Assembly (NCBI GenBank): GCA_036417435.1
Contig: CM070905.1
Coordinates: 66,543,092-66,607,091 of the forward strand
Source of the DNA: Inia geoffrensis
Taxonomy: Eukaryota; Chordata; Mammalia; Artiodactyla; Iniidae
Length of the DNA: 64,000 bases
Reading direction: 5' to 3'
Every line of letters begins with the position of its first letter. Position 1 is the stretch's first letter. The position numbers were made by a program, and so were the translations under genes. The notes under the pieces were generated by a model. It saw only the letters and a list, made by a program, of their open reading frames with translations. It did no database searches and was not told the origin of the DNA. Below, piece by piece: positions 35,577-46,324 of this stretch.

Positions 35577-35599
35577 GAGAGCATTGTAACTTATTTATT

Positions 35600-35790
35600 T
35601 TATTTAATCATTGAATACCTACAGTGACATGCTTGTCACTCTGGTACAAAGATAAGTAAGATATGTTTCTAATATATTCAAAGTTGTTTATAGTTGAGTT
35701 AGAGTGACAGCCATGTCCCAGAATAATAAAGTGAGAGAGAGGAGGCACTGGCAGATCAGAGAGAAAATCTGAATGAGGGCTGAGTGTGGA
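35600..35790 (-). repeat. L2 3' remnant
   Basis: 'cattgaatacctacagtgacatgcttgtcactctggtacaaagataag' is a diverged reverse complement of the L2 end. The following text fits the reversed 3' untranslated region. Confidence 0.5.
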
Positions 35791-36139
35791 GCCCTGTAGA
35801 TTCCAAACTTCCATAATACTGTAGCAATGTAAACTTGCTGACTTCCCAGCCCATGCACTTGGTTGGCCTTGAGAATCCTAATTCTCAAGGATGTGTCTGT
35901 ATCTTAGATGGGCAAATTCATAAATATTTAAATGAGAATCATTATGATGGAATGACCAATTCCAGAGGATTCCTTAAATGAGACTCCATCACTGCTTACT
36001 AAGAAAATGATTCAGTGAGCGCTAGACATTATACAAATTCTAGCATCTCCTGACAAATGTGTTGCATTTCTCTCAGCTTCTTAACTTTAGCAATTAGAAT
36101 AAATTGAGACAACCACTCACAAAATCACATAGCATGGGA

Positions 36140-36330
36140 AAAAGACCATGAACCCTGACAGACCAACACTGGCTCAAAGTCTGGCTCCAATACAGTGTTT
36201 AGTTCCTGACTGACCTTGGAGGAAATTGCTTCCTTTCTCTCTGCCTCTGTTAGCTCCTGTGAAACAGGATTACAGCATCTAGTTTAAGGGATTATTGTGG
36301 AGGAGGTAACATGTAAGGTTAGGTTTCTTC
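36140..36330 (+). repeat. MIR SINE remnant
   Basis: 'aacactggctcaaagtctggctccaa', 'cctgactgaccttggaggaaattgcttcctttctctctgcctctg' and 'gaaacaggattacagcatct' follow MIR order. Confidence 0.66.
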
Positions 36331-36414
36331 CTTACATCCTCTCAGGGAACCCTGCACGTCTCATTTTATAGCACATTATGCAGCTTGTAATTCATTAAAT
36401 GTAAAATCAGCTCT

Positions 36415-36550
36415 TTTATGTCTGTCTCCCCTGCTTTCTGCTGGGAGATACGCTTCCTGAGAGAAGGAACCACATTTCTCCTATTTAGCATGCTGTCCCA
36501 GGTGCCCAGCACATCCTTAACTCAGTGCCGATTGGAGGAAACCAGAGCAG
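36415..36550 (+). repeat. L2 3' remnant
   Basis: 'tgtctgtctcccctgctttctgctgggagatacgcttcctgagagaaggaaccacattt' and 'gtgcccagcacatccttaactcagtg' fit the L2 3' untranslated end. Confidence 0.6.
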
Positions 36551-38054
36551 TATGTGACGTGTATTACACTATGAATAAACATTGCTTCCCTTCTTTCTTA
36601 TACCCAGAACCTGACAGTTTTCTTTTCCTTTCTCTGTTCCTCTGTGAGTTTTGGGAATTTCTGTGCTTCTCTTACAATACCTGATGTTATTGGCATGTTG
36701 CTTGTTTATACCGCTTCCCAGGTGTTACTCGTGTGTAGCCTGGGCCTTCTTGTCAACAACTCTTTTTGAACTAAAAATGTAATCTCTACTACTTTTACCT
36801 GTCCTTAATAGGGCTTCTTCTGAGTTGTTTCTTACAGATAAAAAAGTGATTTCTGGGTCTACGTACATTATTTTGAAATTTTTCTTTTACTTCGCTGAAG
36901 TTCATCAGATGAGGGAAAGATTGGGCTGATTATTGGTACTTTTGGATTGCTCACTGCAACTGTACTTTTTATTATTTCATGTATTATATCAGAAACCTAA
37001 ACGTTATGTAGCCCTACATTATATTTTACGCAAAGGCAAAAGGAAGCTTAAAGGTATCATCTAACCCAGTGTTTGTTCATTATACTCATTTTCACGCTGA
37101 CTGATTTCTTTATGAATATAACAGTTATTCCTTGATTTCATCAACTCATGGCAGCATTAAAATAGATTACAGCTTCAGGTTTGTCTTCTGCTTGCATTCA
37201 TGATGAGGGCTCTGAAGAACTGCACATTTTCAGGAGAGGAGTTTCCATGGAAACCCGGACAAAGGCAAAGCAAAATAATTCTTCAAGGCCCACAAGAAAA
37301 AAAATCCCCCCTTTGCTTTTTGTTTGCAGTTCAGTGTCCCCTGAGCAGTTCAGTGCCGTCCCTGTCCTTGCTCTCTAGGAATCTCTGTTTGAAATTTATA
37401 TATAGCATTATGCCTCTGTGAAATCTGCAAAATAGGACTTGGTGAATATGACTAAAAAGTTATTTCTCAGGACAGCTCAAACCCAGAGGTTTTTTTTTTT
37501 TTTACAATAAGATTTAAAAATATAATAAAGCATACAGTTAAGAAGCTACTGAGTTTATGAACATAGAGTTGCTCTTCAAATTATCAAATAGGTCTCAAAG
37601 AAGAGAGTTTTAGAGCAAATAAATGAAATCAATGATTAGAGGCAATTTGGTATTTCAAGACGATTTCTTTGTTGAAAATAAAGACCAGGTCAAATAATTT
37701 CTGATACATCTGCAGGTCTTATGCTTGAGGAAGTCATGGGGTTCATATGAATTCCTTTGGAAAACGATGTCTCTCTTATTGGTTTGCGACGTTCCAGAGC
37801 AGCTGACTATCTTACTTATGTATCTTCCATTGTACTTAGAACAGCAGTTTGAAGCTATTTTGGGGACTGGATTGATGCAGTGAAGAGCACCCACCGTGCT
37901 CTCCCATACAGGGTTCTTTAGTGCCGCAGTTAGAAACAGAATACCCTGTGTACAACTGTTGACACTATTTAATATATTCATGGCATAATTCATACTTCAC
38001 TTTCTTTTCTTTATTGAACTTAATTGCAATCATGTTAAAAAATATATTCACTCT
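36551..38054. other. Unassigned, repeat-poor sequence
   Basis: No exon or transposon recognised over 1.5 kb. Frames at 37181-37378 and 37200-37421 overlap and have no known domain. Contains a perfect palindrome at 37241-37254 and a T-run near 37491-37504. Confidence 0.4.
37241..37254. promoter_or_regulatory. X-box-like palindrome (possible RFX site)
   Basis: GTTTCCATGGAAAC is a perfect 14-base palindrome. It resembles the symmetric X-box bound by RFX factors (GTTGCCATGGCAAC) with one substitution in each half. Binding is inferred from resemblance only. It sits in a stretch free of recognisable transposons. Confidence 0.45.
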
Positions 38055-38800
38055 TCGGTTCATCCTTTCAACACGTAACTTCTGAGTAATTATTGCACAC
38101 TAGGTACTATGCTAGGGACGTTCCCTCGGGGAGTCCATCAAGGCCTGCCAGATTTTTTTAAATGAAATAACACAAAAGAAAAACACAAATAACAGTGTGA
38201 CAGTTACTACATGCTGTGAAGTGCCATAGTATTGAGGCTTGTCCTAGGTATTTATGGCAGTCCAGAGCGGGGACGTGTCTCAACTTAGTGGTGATGGTCA
38301 TATAGGGGTTAGATCAGGTAAGGACTTCAAAAAGAGGTGACGTTTGTTTCAAGTCCTGACAAATGATTAGATATGAGTCAGGCAGACAAATGGGGGAAAC
38401 ACATTCAGAGGAAACAATATAAGAACACAGGGATATGGAAGAATGCCAGTGTTTTAGGCACTGAGCATGGGTTATAATGCAGGGAGGAAGGGAAGTGAAA
38501 ATGGAGAAGAAGGCAGAAGCCAGGTCCTCAAGGGGTTTGCAAAGCTAAGGAGTATGATTTTATCCAAAAGGTGGAGAAGCCTCTCAGCAATTCCAACAGA
38601 AGTGCTAAATCTCTACTGTCCTGGAGGAAGTCATGTATAGCAGAGAGATCAGTTAGGAGGCAGAGGACAAGATTGATGAGAAATGGTGAGGCCAAAACTA
38701 AGGCTGTGTATACTGAGCTAGAGAGGAGAACTAGATCTGGAGGGTAGATGGACTTGGTAACCAATTGGTTGGGTTGGGGTGCAAAAGAGAGGAAGACTGG
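38055..38800 (-). repeat. L2 LINE remnant
   Basis: Starts with 'gagtaattattgcacactaggtactatgctagggac', the reversed L2 end, and continues through 'aaaaagaggtgacgtttgtttcaagtcctgacaaatgatt', 'gaagaatgccagtgttttaggcactgagcatggg' and 'gatttTatccaaaaggtggagaagcc', reversed 3' and ORF2 text. Order and spacing agree with a single element. Confidence 0.7.
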
Positions 38801-38848
38801 AGTGGACTTCAGGTTTCTAGTGCAGGTGCTGGGAAGATGGTAATACTA

Positions 38849-40446
38849 TTTGTGTGTGTGTGTGTGTGTGTGTGTGTTTGTGTGTGTGTGTATGTGTTCT
38901 TCTAAAGCTCTATTTATTTATTCTTATTGGGGTATATTTGTTTTACAATGTTGTGTTAGTTTCTACTGTACAGCAAAGTGAGGTAGAGTTCCCTGTGCTA
39001 TATAGCAGGTTCTTATTAGTTATCTATTTTGTACATATTAGTGTACATATGTCAATCCCAATCTCCTAATTCATCCCACCCCATCCCCCTCCACTTTCCC
39101 CCCTTGATGTCCATACGTTTGTTCTCTACATCTGTGTCTCTGTTTCTGCCTTGCAAACCGGTTCATCTGTACCATTTTTCTAGGTTCCACATATATGTGT
39201 TAATGTGTGATATTTGTTTTTCTCTTTCTGACTTACTTCGCTCTGTATGACAGTCTCTAGGTCCATCCATGTCTCTACAGATGACCCAATTTCATTCCTT
39301 TTTATGGCTGAGTAATATTCCATTGTATATATATGTACCACATCTTCTTTATCCATTTGTCTATTGCTGGGCATTTAGGTTGCTTCCATGACCTGGCTAT
39401 TGTAAATAGTGCTGCAGTGAACATTGAGGTGCATGTGTTTTTTTGAATTTGGTTTTGTCTGGGTATATGCCCAGTGGTGGGATTGCTGGGTCATATGGTA
39501 ATTCTGTTTTTAGTTTTTTTAAGGAACCTCCATACTGTTCTCCATAGTGGCTGTTTTACATTTACATTCCCACCAACAGTGCAGGAGAGTTCCCTTTTCT
39601 CCACGCCCTCTCCATCATTTATTGTTTGTAGATTTTCTGATGATGGCCATTCTAACTGGTGTGAGGTGATACCTCATTGTAGTTTGGATTTGCATTTCTC
39701 TAATAATTAGTGATGTTGAGCAGCTTTTCATGTGCCTCTTGGCCATCTGTATGTTTTCTTTGGAGAAATGTCTATTTAGGTCTTCTGCCCATTTTTTGAT
39801 AGGGTTGTTTGTTTTCTTGATATTGAGCTGCATGAGCTATTTATATATTTTGGAGATTAATCCTTTGTCCATTGATTTGTTGCTTCATTTGCAAATATTT
39901 TCTCCCCTTCTGAGGGTTGTCTTTTCATCTTGTTTATAGTTTCCTTTGCTGTGCAAAAGCTTTTTAAGTTTCATTAGGTCCCATTTGTTTATTTTTGTTT
40001 TTATTTCCATTACTCTAGGAAGTAGGTCAAAAAAGATTTTGCTGTGATTTATGTCAAAGAGTGTTCTGCCAATGTTTTCCTCTAAGAGTTTTACAGTGTT
40101 TGGTCTTACATTTAGGTCTTTAATCCATTTTGAGTTTATTTTTGTGCATGGTGTTAGGGAGTGTTCTAATTTCATTCTTTTACATGTAGCTGTCCAGTTT
40201 TCCCAGTACCACTTATGGAGGAGACTGTCTTTTCTCCATTGTGTACCCTTGCCTCCTTTGTCATAGATTGGTTGACTGTAGGTGAGTGGGTTTATCTCTG
40301 GGCTTTCTATCCTCTTCCATTGTTGCATATTTCTGTTTTTCTGCTAGCACCATATTGTCTTGATTACTGTAGCTTTGTAGTATAGTCTGAAGTCAGGGAG
40401 TCTGATTCTTCCAGCTCCATTTTTTTTTCTTAAGATTGCTTTGGCT
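38849..40446 (-). pseudogene. L1, 5'-truncated, ORF2 C-terminal part, TG-repeat tail
   Basis: Minus-strand L1 bounded by a perfect 10-base duplication GGTAATACTA (38839-38848 and 40447-40456), so both ends are defined. The 3' tail region (38851-38897) is TG repeats rather than T. The 3' untranslated part runs to about 39180. ORF2 C-terminal sequence runs from 39180 to the truncation at 40446. Pieces: 39180-39374 ('[20 protein letters not shown]'), 39615-39833 ('[20 protein letters not shown]') and 39885-40328 ('[20 protein letters not shown]'). They lie in different frames, so frameshifts separate them. Endonuclease and reverse transcriptase are missing because of 5' truncation. Sequence is close to the larger L1 at 46-51 kb. 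Confidence 0.92.
38851..38897. repeat. (TG)n microsatellite at L1 3' end
   Basis: TG dinucleotides with two interruptions (TTTG, TATG), lying between the left duplication and the L1 3' text. Confidence 0.95.
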
Positions 40447-40489
40447 GGTAATACTACTAAGTGGAATTAGTATGGAGGTGAGAAATCCA

Positions 40490-40660
40490 TGAAGATTAAG
40501 AGTATAGCTTTAATCTTTGTGCTGCCTGACTGCTCAAGTGACCTCAGGCAATATTCTTAATCTGTTTGAGCCTCAGTTCCTTTGAAATGACCCCATGGGA
40601 TTGTTTAGAGGATTAAATGATATAATACTTATAAAACATTCACACATTTGCTTGATCTAT
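40490..40660 (+). repeat. MIR SINE remnant
   Basis: 'gctgcctgactgctcaagtgacctcaggcaatattcttaatctgtttgagcctcagttcc' and 'ggattgtttagaggattaaatgatataata' follow MIR order. Confidence 0.75.
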
Positions 40661-40664
40661 ATTT

Positions 40665-40990
40665 TTTGAACAATAATGATGTATCAGGGTAAGAGATTCA
40701 GAGATGTATAAGACAAAGTTTCTGCCCTCCTGGAAATTCTTTTGGTTGAGTGGGATGGTAGATATAAACAAGTTAACAAATAAGTGAGTAAATTAATTAC
40801 AGATTTGGAAGAGCAATTTGAAAGAAATAAACACATTGATGTGGCTGAGATAGGGTTGAGTGCTCTACTTTTTGATATGTTGTTAGGAAAGGCTAAAATT
40901 TATAAGGGAGCCAGGGAAGCTATTCATTTGGGGAAATGCCTTCCAGGCTCTGAGAACAACCAGTTCAAAGACCCTGAATGGGAATTTTGG
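40665..40990 (-). repeat. L2 remnant
   Basis: Reversed L2 text: 'gatgtataagacaaagtttctgccctcctggaaattc', 'gatataaacaagttaacaaataagtgag', 'ggaaatgccttccaggctctgagaac', 'cagttcaaagaccctga'. A 73-codon plus-strand frame here is a by-product. Confidence 0.7.
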
Positions 40991-41573
40991 ACAGTATACA
41001 CTTAGCAGTTCCTCAAATATAATAAGCATGTAGTAAACAATACTTACTTGAAAACATGGAGGTATCTATTTGATTATATGCTGTGGAAAACTAGCTTAAC
41101 AAAATACCTCTTTCATTTGTTACATACAATAGTCAGAACAATATTTAAAATTGCCACCTTTACAAATGTATCTTCATATATAAGGATGTAAAAAAAATTG
41201 TTAGTGGAAAGGGAGGAAGAGTTCTTTAAAGCAGTGTTGAGGTTTATGGGCCAGGAATTCCCAGTAGGCACTTTGTGATTAATATTCTTCTCAACAGCTC
41301 TGGAAATATATTTTTCTTTTCTTTTTTTCCAATTATCATTTTCATTTAGTTGAACCTGACTCAACATTAACACCGGTTGATCCTTCAAAGATGGGAGACT
41401 GTTAACTACCTTTTTGAAGTCTGAAAGTTATACAACTGTGCATAGAAAATTCTTTGTTAACCTTCATGCTTTAGAAATCTTGCTTATTAGTTACTTCTGC
41501 ATTTTATTCTGTGCAGTGATAGAAGACACATCATTTAAATGATCAAAAAATGACTTCATGATATACATTTTTT

Positions 41574-41636
41574 ATTTTATTTTATTTTATTTTATTTTAT
41601 TTTATTTATTTTATTTTATTTATTTATTTATTTTTT
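41574..41636. repeat. (TTTTA)n microsatellite
   Basis: Pentamer and tetramer repeats derived from the SINE tail. Confidence 0.93.
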
Positions 41637-41829
41637 TGCGGTACGCGGGCCTCTCACTGTTGTGGTGTCTTCCGTTGTGGAGCACAGGCTCCGGACGCGC
41701 AGGCCCAGCGGCCATGGCTCACGGGCCCAGCCGCTCCGCGGCACGTGGGATCCTCCCGGACCGGGGCACGAACCCGCGTCCTCTGCATCGGCAGGCGGAC
41801 TCTCAACCACTGCGCCACCAGGGAAGCCC
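41574..41829 (-). mobile_element. CHR-2 SINE with (TAAAA)n tail
   Basis: Minus-strand copy. The tail at 41574-41636 is a TTTTA pentamer array with TTTA variants. The body starts 'gcggtacgcgggcc' and the head ends 'gggaagccc' at 41829. Perfect 17-base duplication CATGATATACATTTTTT at 41557-41573 and 41830-41846, the longest clean pair among the CHR-2 copies. Confidence 0.96.
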
Positions 41830-41846
41830 CATGATATACATTTTTT

Positions 41847-44509
41847 AAAAGTGCAGTTGGAGAACCTTATCTAGGGAAATTGTTAATGACTACACTGGCG
41901 TACTGTTCAAACATCATGTCTGAAAGTTTACTGTATTACATGCTAAGGAAAGATTATAAACAACTTCTGTAACACATCAACAAAGGCATCTGAATTTGAT
42001 ATGAATCCTAGTTAGGGACTTTCCTACTCTTTATTCTACTTACCTTCTTGAACTAGAATGTATAGTAAAATGAGTTACAAATATATGGTAATTATAAATT
42101 TAAGATAAAACACGTAGAAGCATTAAATTTAGATAAAGATTAATTCATGGCATGTATTAAAACATGTTGATAAGGTAAGTTAAAATTTTAAACCTCAAAT
42201 GAATAACTGAAAAAGAAATAGCTAAGCAGACACCAGAACCATAAAGCAGGGATAAGGCCACTCTAGAATTTGATGAATGACAGCCTCCTCTTCTGTTCAG
42301 AGTGAATTCTAGCAAAGAGCTAATGAAACTAAACAATCTATTTAAGTGCTGCTGGAAGATTCCCCTTCAGCCAGCAACTGACATGACTGTTGTCATTCAA
42401 AGGGCGTAAGTAAATGTCATATAATTGAGTCATTGAGAAACTGGGATGACAGTGAGCTACATTCTCATTAACACTTTAAAAAAAATTCTCCCCTGAGCTG
42501 TTAAATAGGTGATGTTGAAGACTGGTATTAAAGCTTAAGAAAAACTACAAGAAGTCAGAGTTTAAATAGGTCTCAGCTCTTTCATCAGTAGTTCACAGAG
42601 CAGTGGACTGTGACTCTTGTAGACCAGATGGAGTGTGTTTCTATGAAATAACACTGATAGATTCTGAATCACCGCTTTTACAGATATGAGAAATCCAAAC
42701 TTCATGTGAGACAATGTGGTACTTCAGTCAAGTACAAAGACTGCCATAGCCTCACATAGACAGTGACTTCTAAATGCCCTTCTCAGCCCTGTACAACAGA
42801 GGAAGAGTGTCCTAACATTTTTAAAGGAACCCTAGTTCAGCAAGATCCTCTTTGCCTGAATCAAGCTGAATATTCTCCTTGTACCCCTGTTTTCTGCTTC
42901 CTCATTTACCTCTGGCTTTCATCCATGACCGTTAACTCAGGTTGGCGTCTTCCAGCCCAACACTGTAATTGACCTTGGCTTTGCCCCTTGATTCTGTCTT
43001 TCCCTCCTGGATCCAACTGGATTCTGTGTCTTTGGAAGTGACTTCACACATGATCCTGGTTTTGTTCTTGGTACACCCTGCCCTGCGGCTACAGTATTAT
43101 CGGCATAGCCGGCATGCCCTTTTAGGAAAGAAAGGATTTAATAGTAGAGATTTTAATAGTGGAGATTTTTCCACACCTGCTTTAGTAGCAATCAGAAATA
43201 GATAATTTCTACATCCTTCAAGTTCAAAAATGTCTATAGTAGATTCTCGGGATCTTAATGGCTACTCAGATTTGAGCCCAATGACGTAAACGATCAATAT
43301 ATAGCTAATCTGTAGGAAGTAAGATCACCTTATTAAACCTGGAACCAGATAACAAGGCAACCAAATAGGCTGTCCTGCATATAATTTGAATATTTATATA
43401 ATGTTCAATAAGGATGTCCATTAGTTAAAAACCAGAAAAAAAGTAAAATTAATTTGTAAAAATCACAATAAATTCCATACAGCTGATGTTTAATAGAAAC
43501 CAGTAACATAATTTATTAAAAAATTCTCTGATAATTTATGTAAGGTTTATTTTCGATCAAAATATAATCGAGGTTATCTTAGATACAGGAAATGTGGTTA
43601 TGATAGAAGTCTGATTCTATAGCCCACACATTAAAGCCAGCATCCCTGTTTTAGTCATTTATTAGATATGTCCAGTAGTGGATGCTGTTGTCATCCTACT
43701 GGATTATACTGGATCACCTTTACGAATGAGCTTCTAACAGCTGTCACCTGCAGTCCTCTTCCAAGGACTATCTTTGGGCTACTAAGCTGCTCTGCCCAGC
43801 AGCTGGAAGACTGGATTGCGGGAAGTGTCAAGAGTCACTTGCTGACTGCATGAGTACTAAAGCCCAGTTCCAAGGCAGGAGAAACTCTGAAGATTACTAC
43901 CAGATACACAAGTTTGAAATGATCCTAGGAAGCACACTTTTCACATTTTTACATGTTTGAAGTAGGATACACCTTACAATTGATTTGTCATACTTTAATT
44001 GGCAATGTTTTTCTCTTAGTGCATACCATAAGGATGTATCTTATGGTTGATGGAGAATCAGTGTCAATGAAATTAAGGTCTGGAAAAGAGTGAACAAAAA
44101 CTTCTGTTTGAAAACAATCAGGAAAGGATTTAGGGAAGAACTGGCATCTAAGGTCGTAGAATGTGAAAGTGTCAGGTGGATTATCCTATGGTTTTGAAGA
44201 TACATTATGTGGCAGTTAAGGCCAATCAAAGTTTAGGTAAGAAGTTAAAGGGAAGGAGCCACTTTGAATTGGGTTCCTACTATGCGTCTAGCACCTACGT
44301 CTTCTGTCTTGAGTAACTTTTTCATTCTCATAATAACCTTTTGGGCCAAGAGGTAACAATCAGAAATAAATTATCTGCAGAAGACAGCAGTCCAGGCCCA
44401 AGCACACACTTGGGGAGCATTGCATCAATTGACATCAAGATGGTTTTACAACCATCTGCTTTTGATGACTTCAACTCTCCCAGCAGCTAGACCCCTATTC
44501 TAGGCAGAA
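41847..44509. other. Unassigned, repeat-poor sequence
   Basis: About 2.7 kb without a firm transposon call. Adjacent plus-strand frames at 42763-42972 and 42969-43205 have no known domain or splice context. 43640-43960 contains 'ctgcccagcagctggaagactgg', possibly an old repeat that I cannot name. No RNA gene is seen. Confidence 0.35.
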
Positions 44510-44640
44510 AAGACACTAGTTTTTGGAGCAGGCAGATCTGGGTCAAGCTCAGTCTCTTTGATTTAATCACTCCATAATGTTGAACAAATTATTTACCATT
44601 TGAAAATAATTTGAAAAGAATTATACCTATCCCTAACAGC
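44510..44640 (+). repeat. MIR SINE remnant
   Basis: 'gtttttggagcaggcagatctgggtcaagctcag', then 'taatgttgaacaaattatttaccatttgaaaataa', MIR order but diverged. Confidence 0.55.
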
Positions 44641-44677
44641 CTGTAGTATAGTATTTGCGTATATAACATGCATACTA

Positions 44678-44887
44678 GGGCTTCCCTGGTGGCGCAGTGG
44701 TTGAGAGTTTGCCTGCTGATGCAGGGGACACAGGTTCGTGCCCTGGTCCGGGAGGATCCCACATGCTGCGGAGCGGCTGGGCCCGTGAGCCATGGCCGCT
44801 GAGCCTGTGCGTCCGGAGCCTGTGCTCCGCAACGGGAGAGGCCACAATAGTGAGAGGCCCGCGTACCGCAAAAAACAAACAAACAAA
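44678..44887 (+). mobile_element. CHR-2 SINE
   Basis: Starts GGGCTTCCCTGGTGGCGCAG, full body, tail of AAAC units. Duplication AACATGCATACTA (44665-44677) and AACATGCGTACTA (44888-44900), one mismatch. Confidence 0.95.
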
Positions 44888-44900
44888 AACATGCGTACTA

Positions 44901-46060
44901 AATATTAGTTCACCTCACTTTCCATCTACTCCGTTCTTTTCCTTGTAAAATATGTTCTCTTAAGTAACAATGAGGCACCTGAGGTCAGGAAAACAAACCC
45001 AGGGCTTTGGGGAACAGTGGTCAAGTTAAGGGGCCGGGCTTTGCCCTGGCCCCAGAGACATTCTCCTCTAGTCATTGGGAGGCCAGTGGTCATGAAGAAT
45101 TGGACTCTACAAGTCCAACCTCATATCCATCCTTTGTAGGGCCAGAATTGGGATGAAGTGGGAGAGAAATGCAACAGCACTGAGACAGGCAGACAATCTT
45201 CAGGGTCCTGGTCTGTTAGTCACATCATAATCTGTTCTTTTCTGGAACCGCAATATTTGAAAGATTCTTTTCTATCAAGTAGGATTTAATCAGAATTTAT
45301 GCTCTCATTATTATTTATCTAAAATTTTCAAATGGAACTACTGAGCAGCATAAAATAGCCAGGGTTGTCACTTTGAGTTGATATAGTTCATCCATCCTTT
45401 CCACAAGTATCTCTTGTTCCCTTTCCACGTGCAAGTAGCATGTGGGTGGAGGGAATAGAGTGTGAACACAGCTGCTTCCCCGCCTTGAAGCATCTACCCC
45501 TTAGTGGAGGCAAAAATCAACAGCATCATGTTTTGATCTAGGAATGAGACCATGGCAATGTGGGAACGTAAAGGGGGGGTCTGTCTTAACCTCTTTGGTG
45601 ACATGAGCCCCTTCTGAGAAAAAAATTTCAAATATATGAAATAAAGTGCATAGCATTACAAAAGAAACTGACCTTAATGAAATATAGTTAAGAATGCCTG
45701 GGAGGAAGTTTGTTCTGAGGGAAAAAAAAATCAGGAAGAAGAACCAAATAATGGTAAGGAGGCATGAAACAGTGCTCTCAGCAAGAGAAACATCATGTGG
45801 AAAGAGTCAGCAGTAAGAGGGGCAAGGCACAGGGTTCGCTTTTCAAGGGCAAAAGTTGAGCCTGGTCCAGCTAAAAGCAAAGGGTTTTGTTGTTTTAAAT
45901 TAGTCTCTGCAGCTACAATATAGGCACATGTATAGGCTTTGTTATATAGACAGAATAAATAAAAGTTTTCTTTCAATAAAGTGTGCTCTATGATTATATA
46001 CTAGTGAGAAAATATATATTAATATATCAAGCTACAACTATTACTGTGCTAACTTTCAAT
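44901..46060. other. Unassigned sequence
   Basis: No gene recognised. 45350-45560 has weak resemblance to reversed L2 text. A minus-strand frame at 45731-45976 lacks any known domain. Confidence 0.35.
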
Positions 46061-46324
46061 ATGAGAATGATTTGATTTGTTTTTCTCTTTAACAGATTTT
46101 TTTTTTTTGGTCCAGATTTTCTTTTATTTATTTTTTTATAGAGCAGGTTCTTATTAGTCATCCATTTCATACACACCAGTGTATACATGTCAATCCCAAT
46201 CTCCCAATTCATCACACCACCACCCCCACTCCCCACCATTTCCCCCCCTTGGTGTCCATACATTTGTTCTCTACATCTGTGTCTTCATTTCTGCCCTGCA
46301 AACCAGTTCATCTGTACAATTTTT

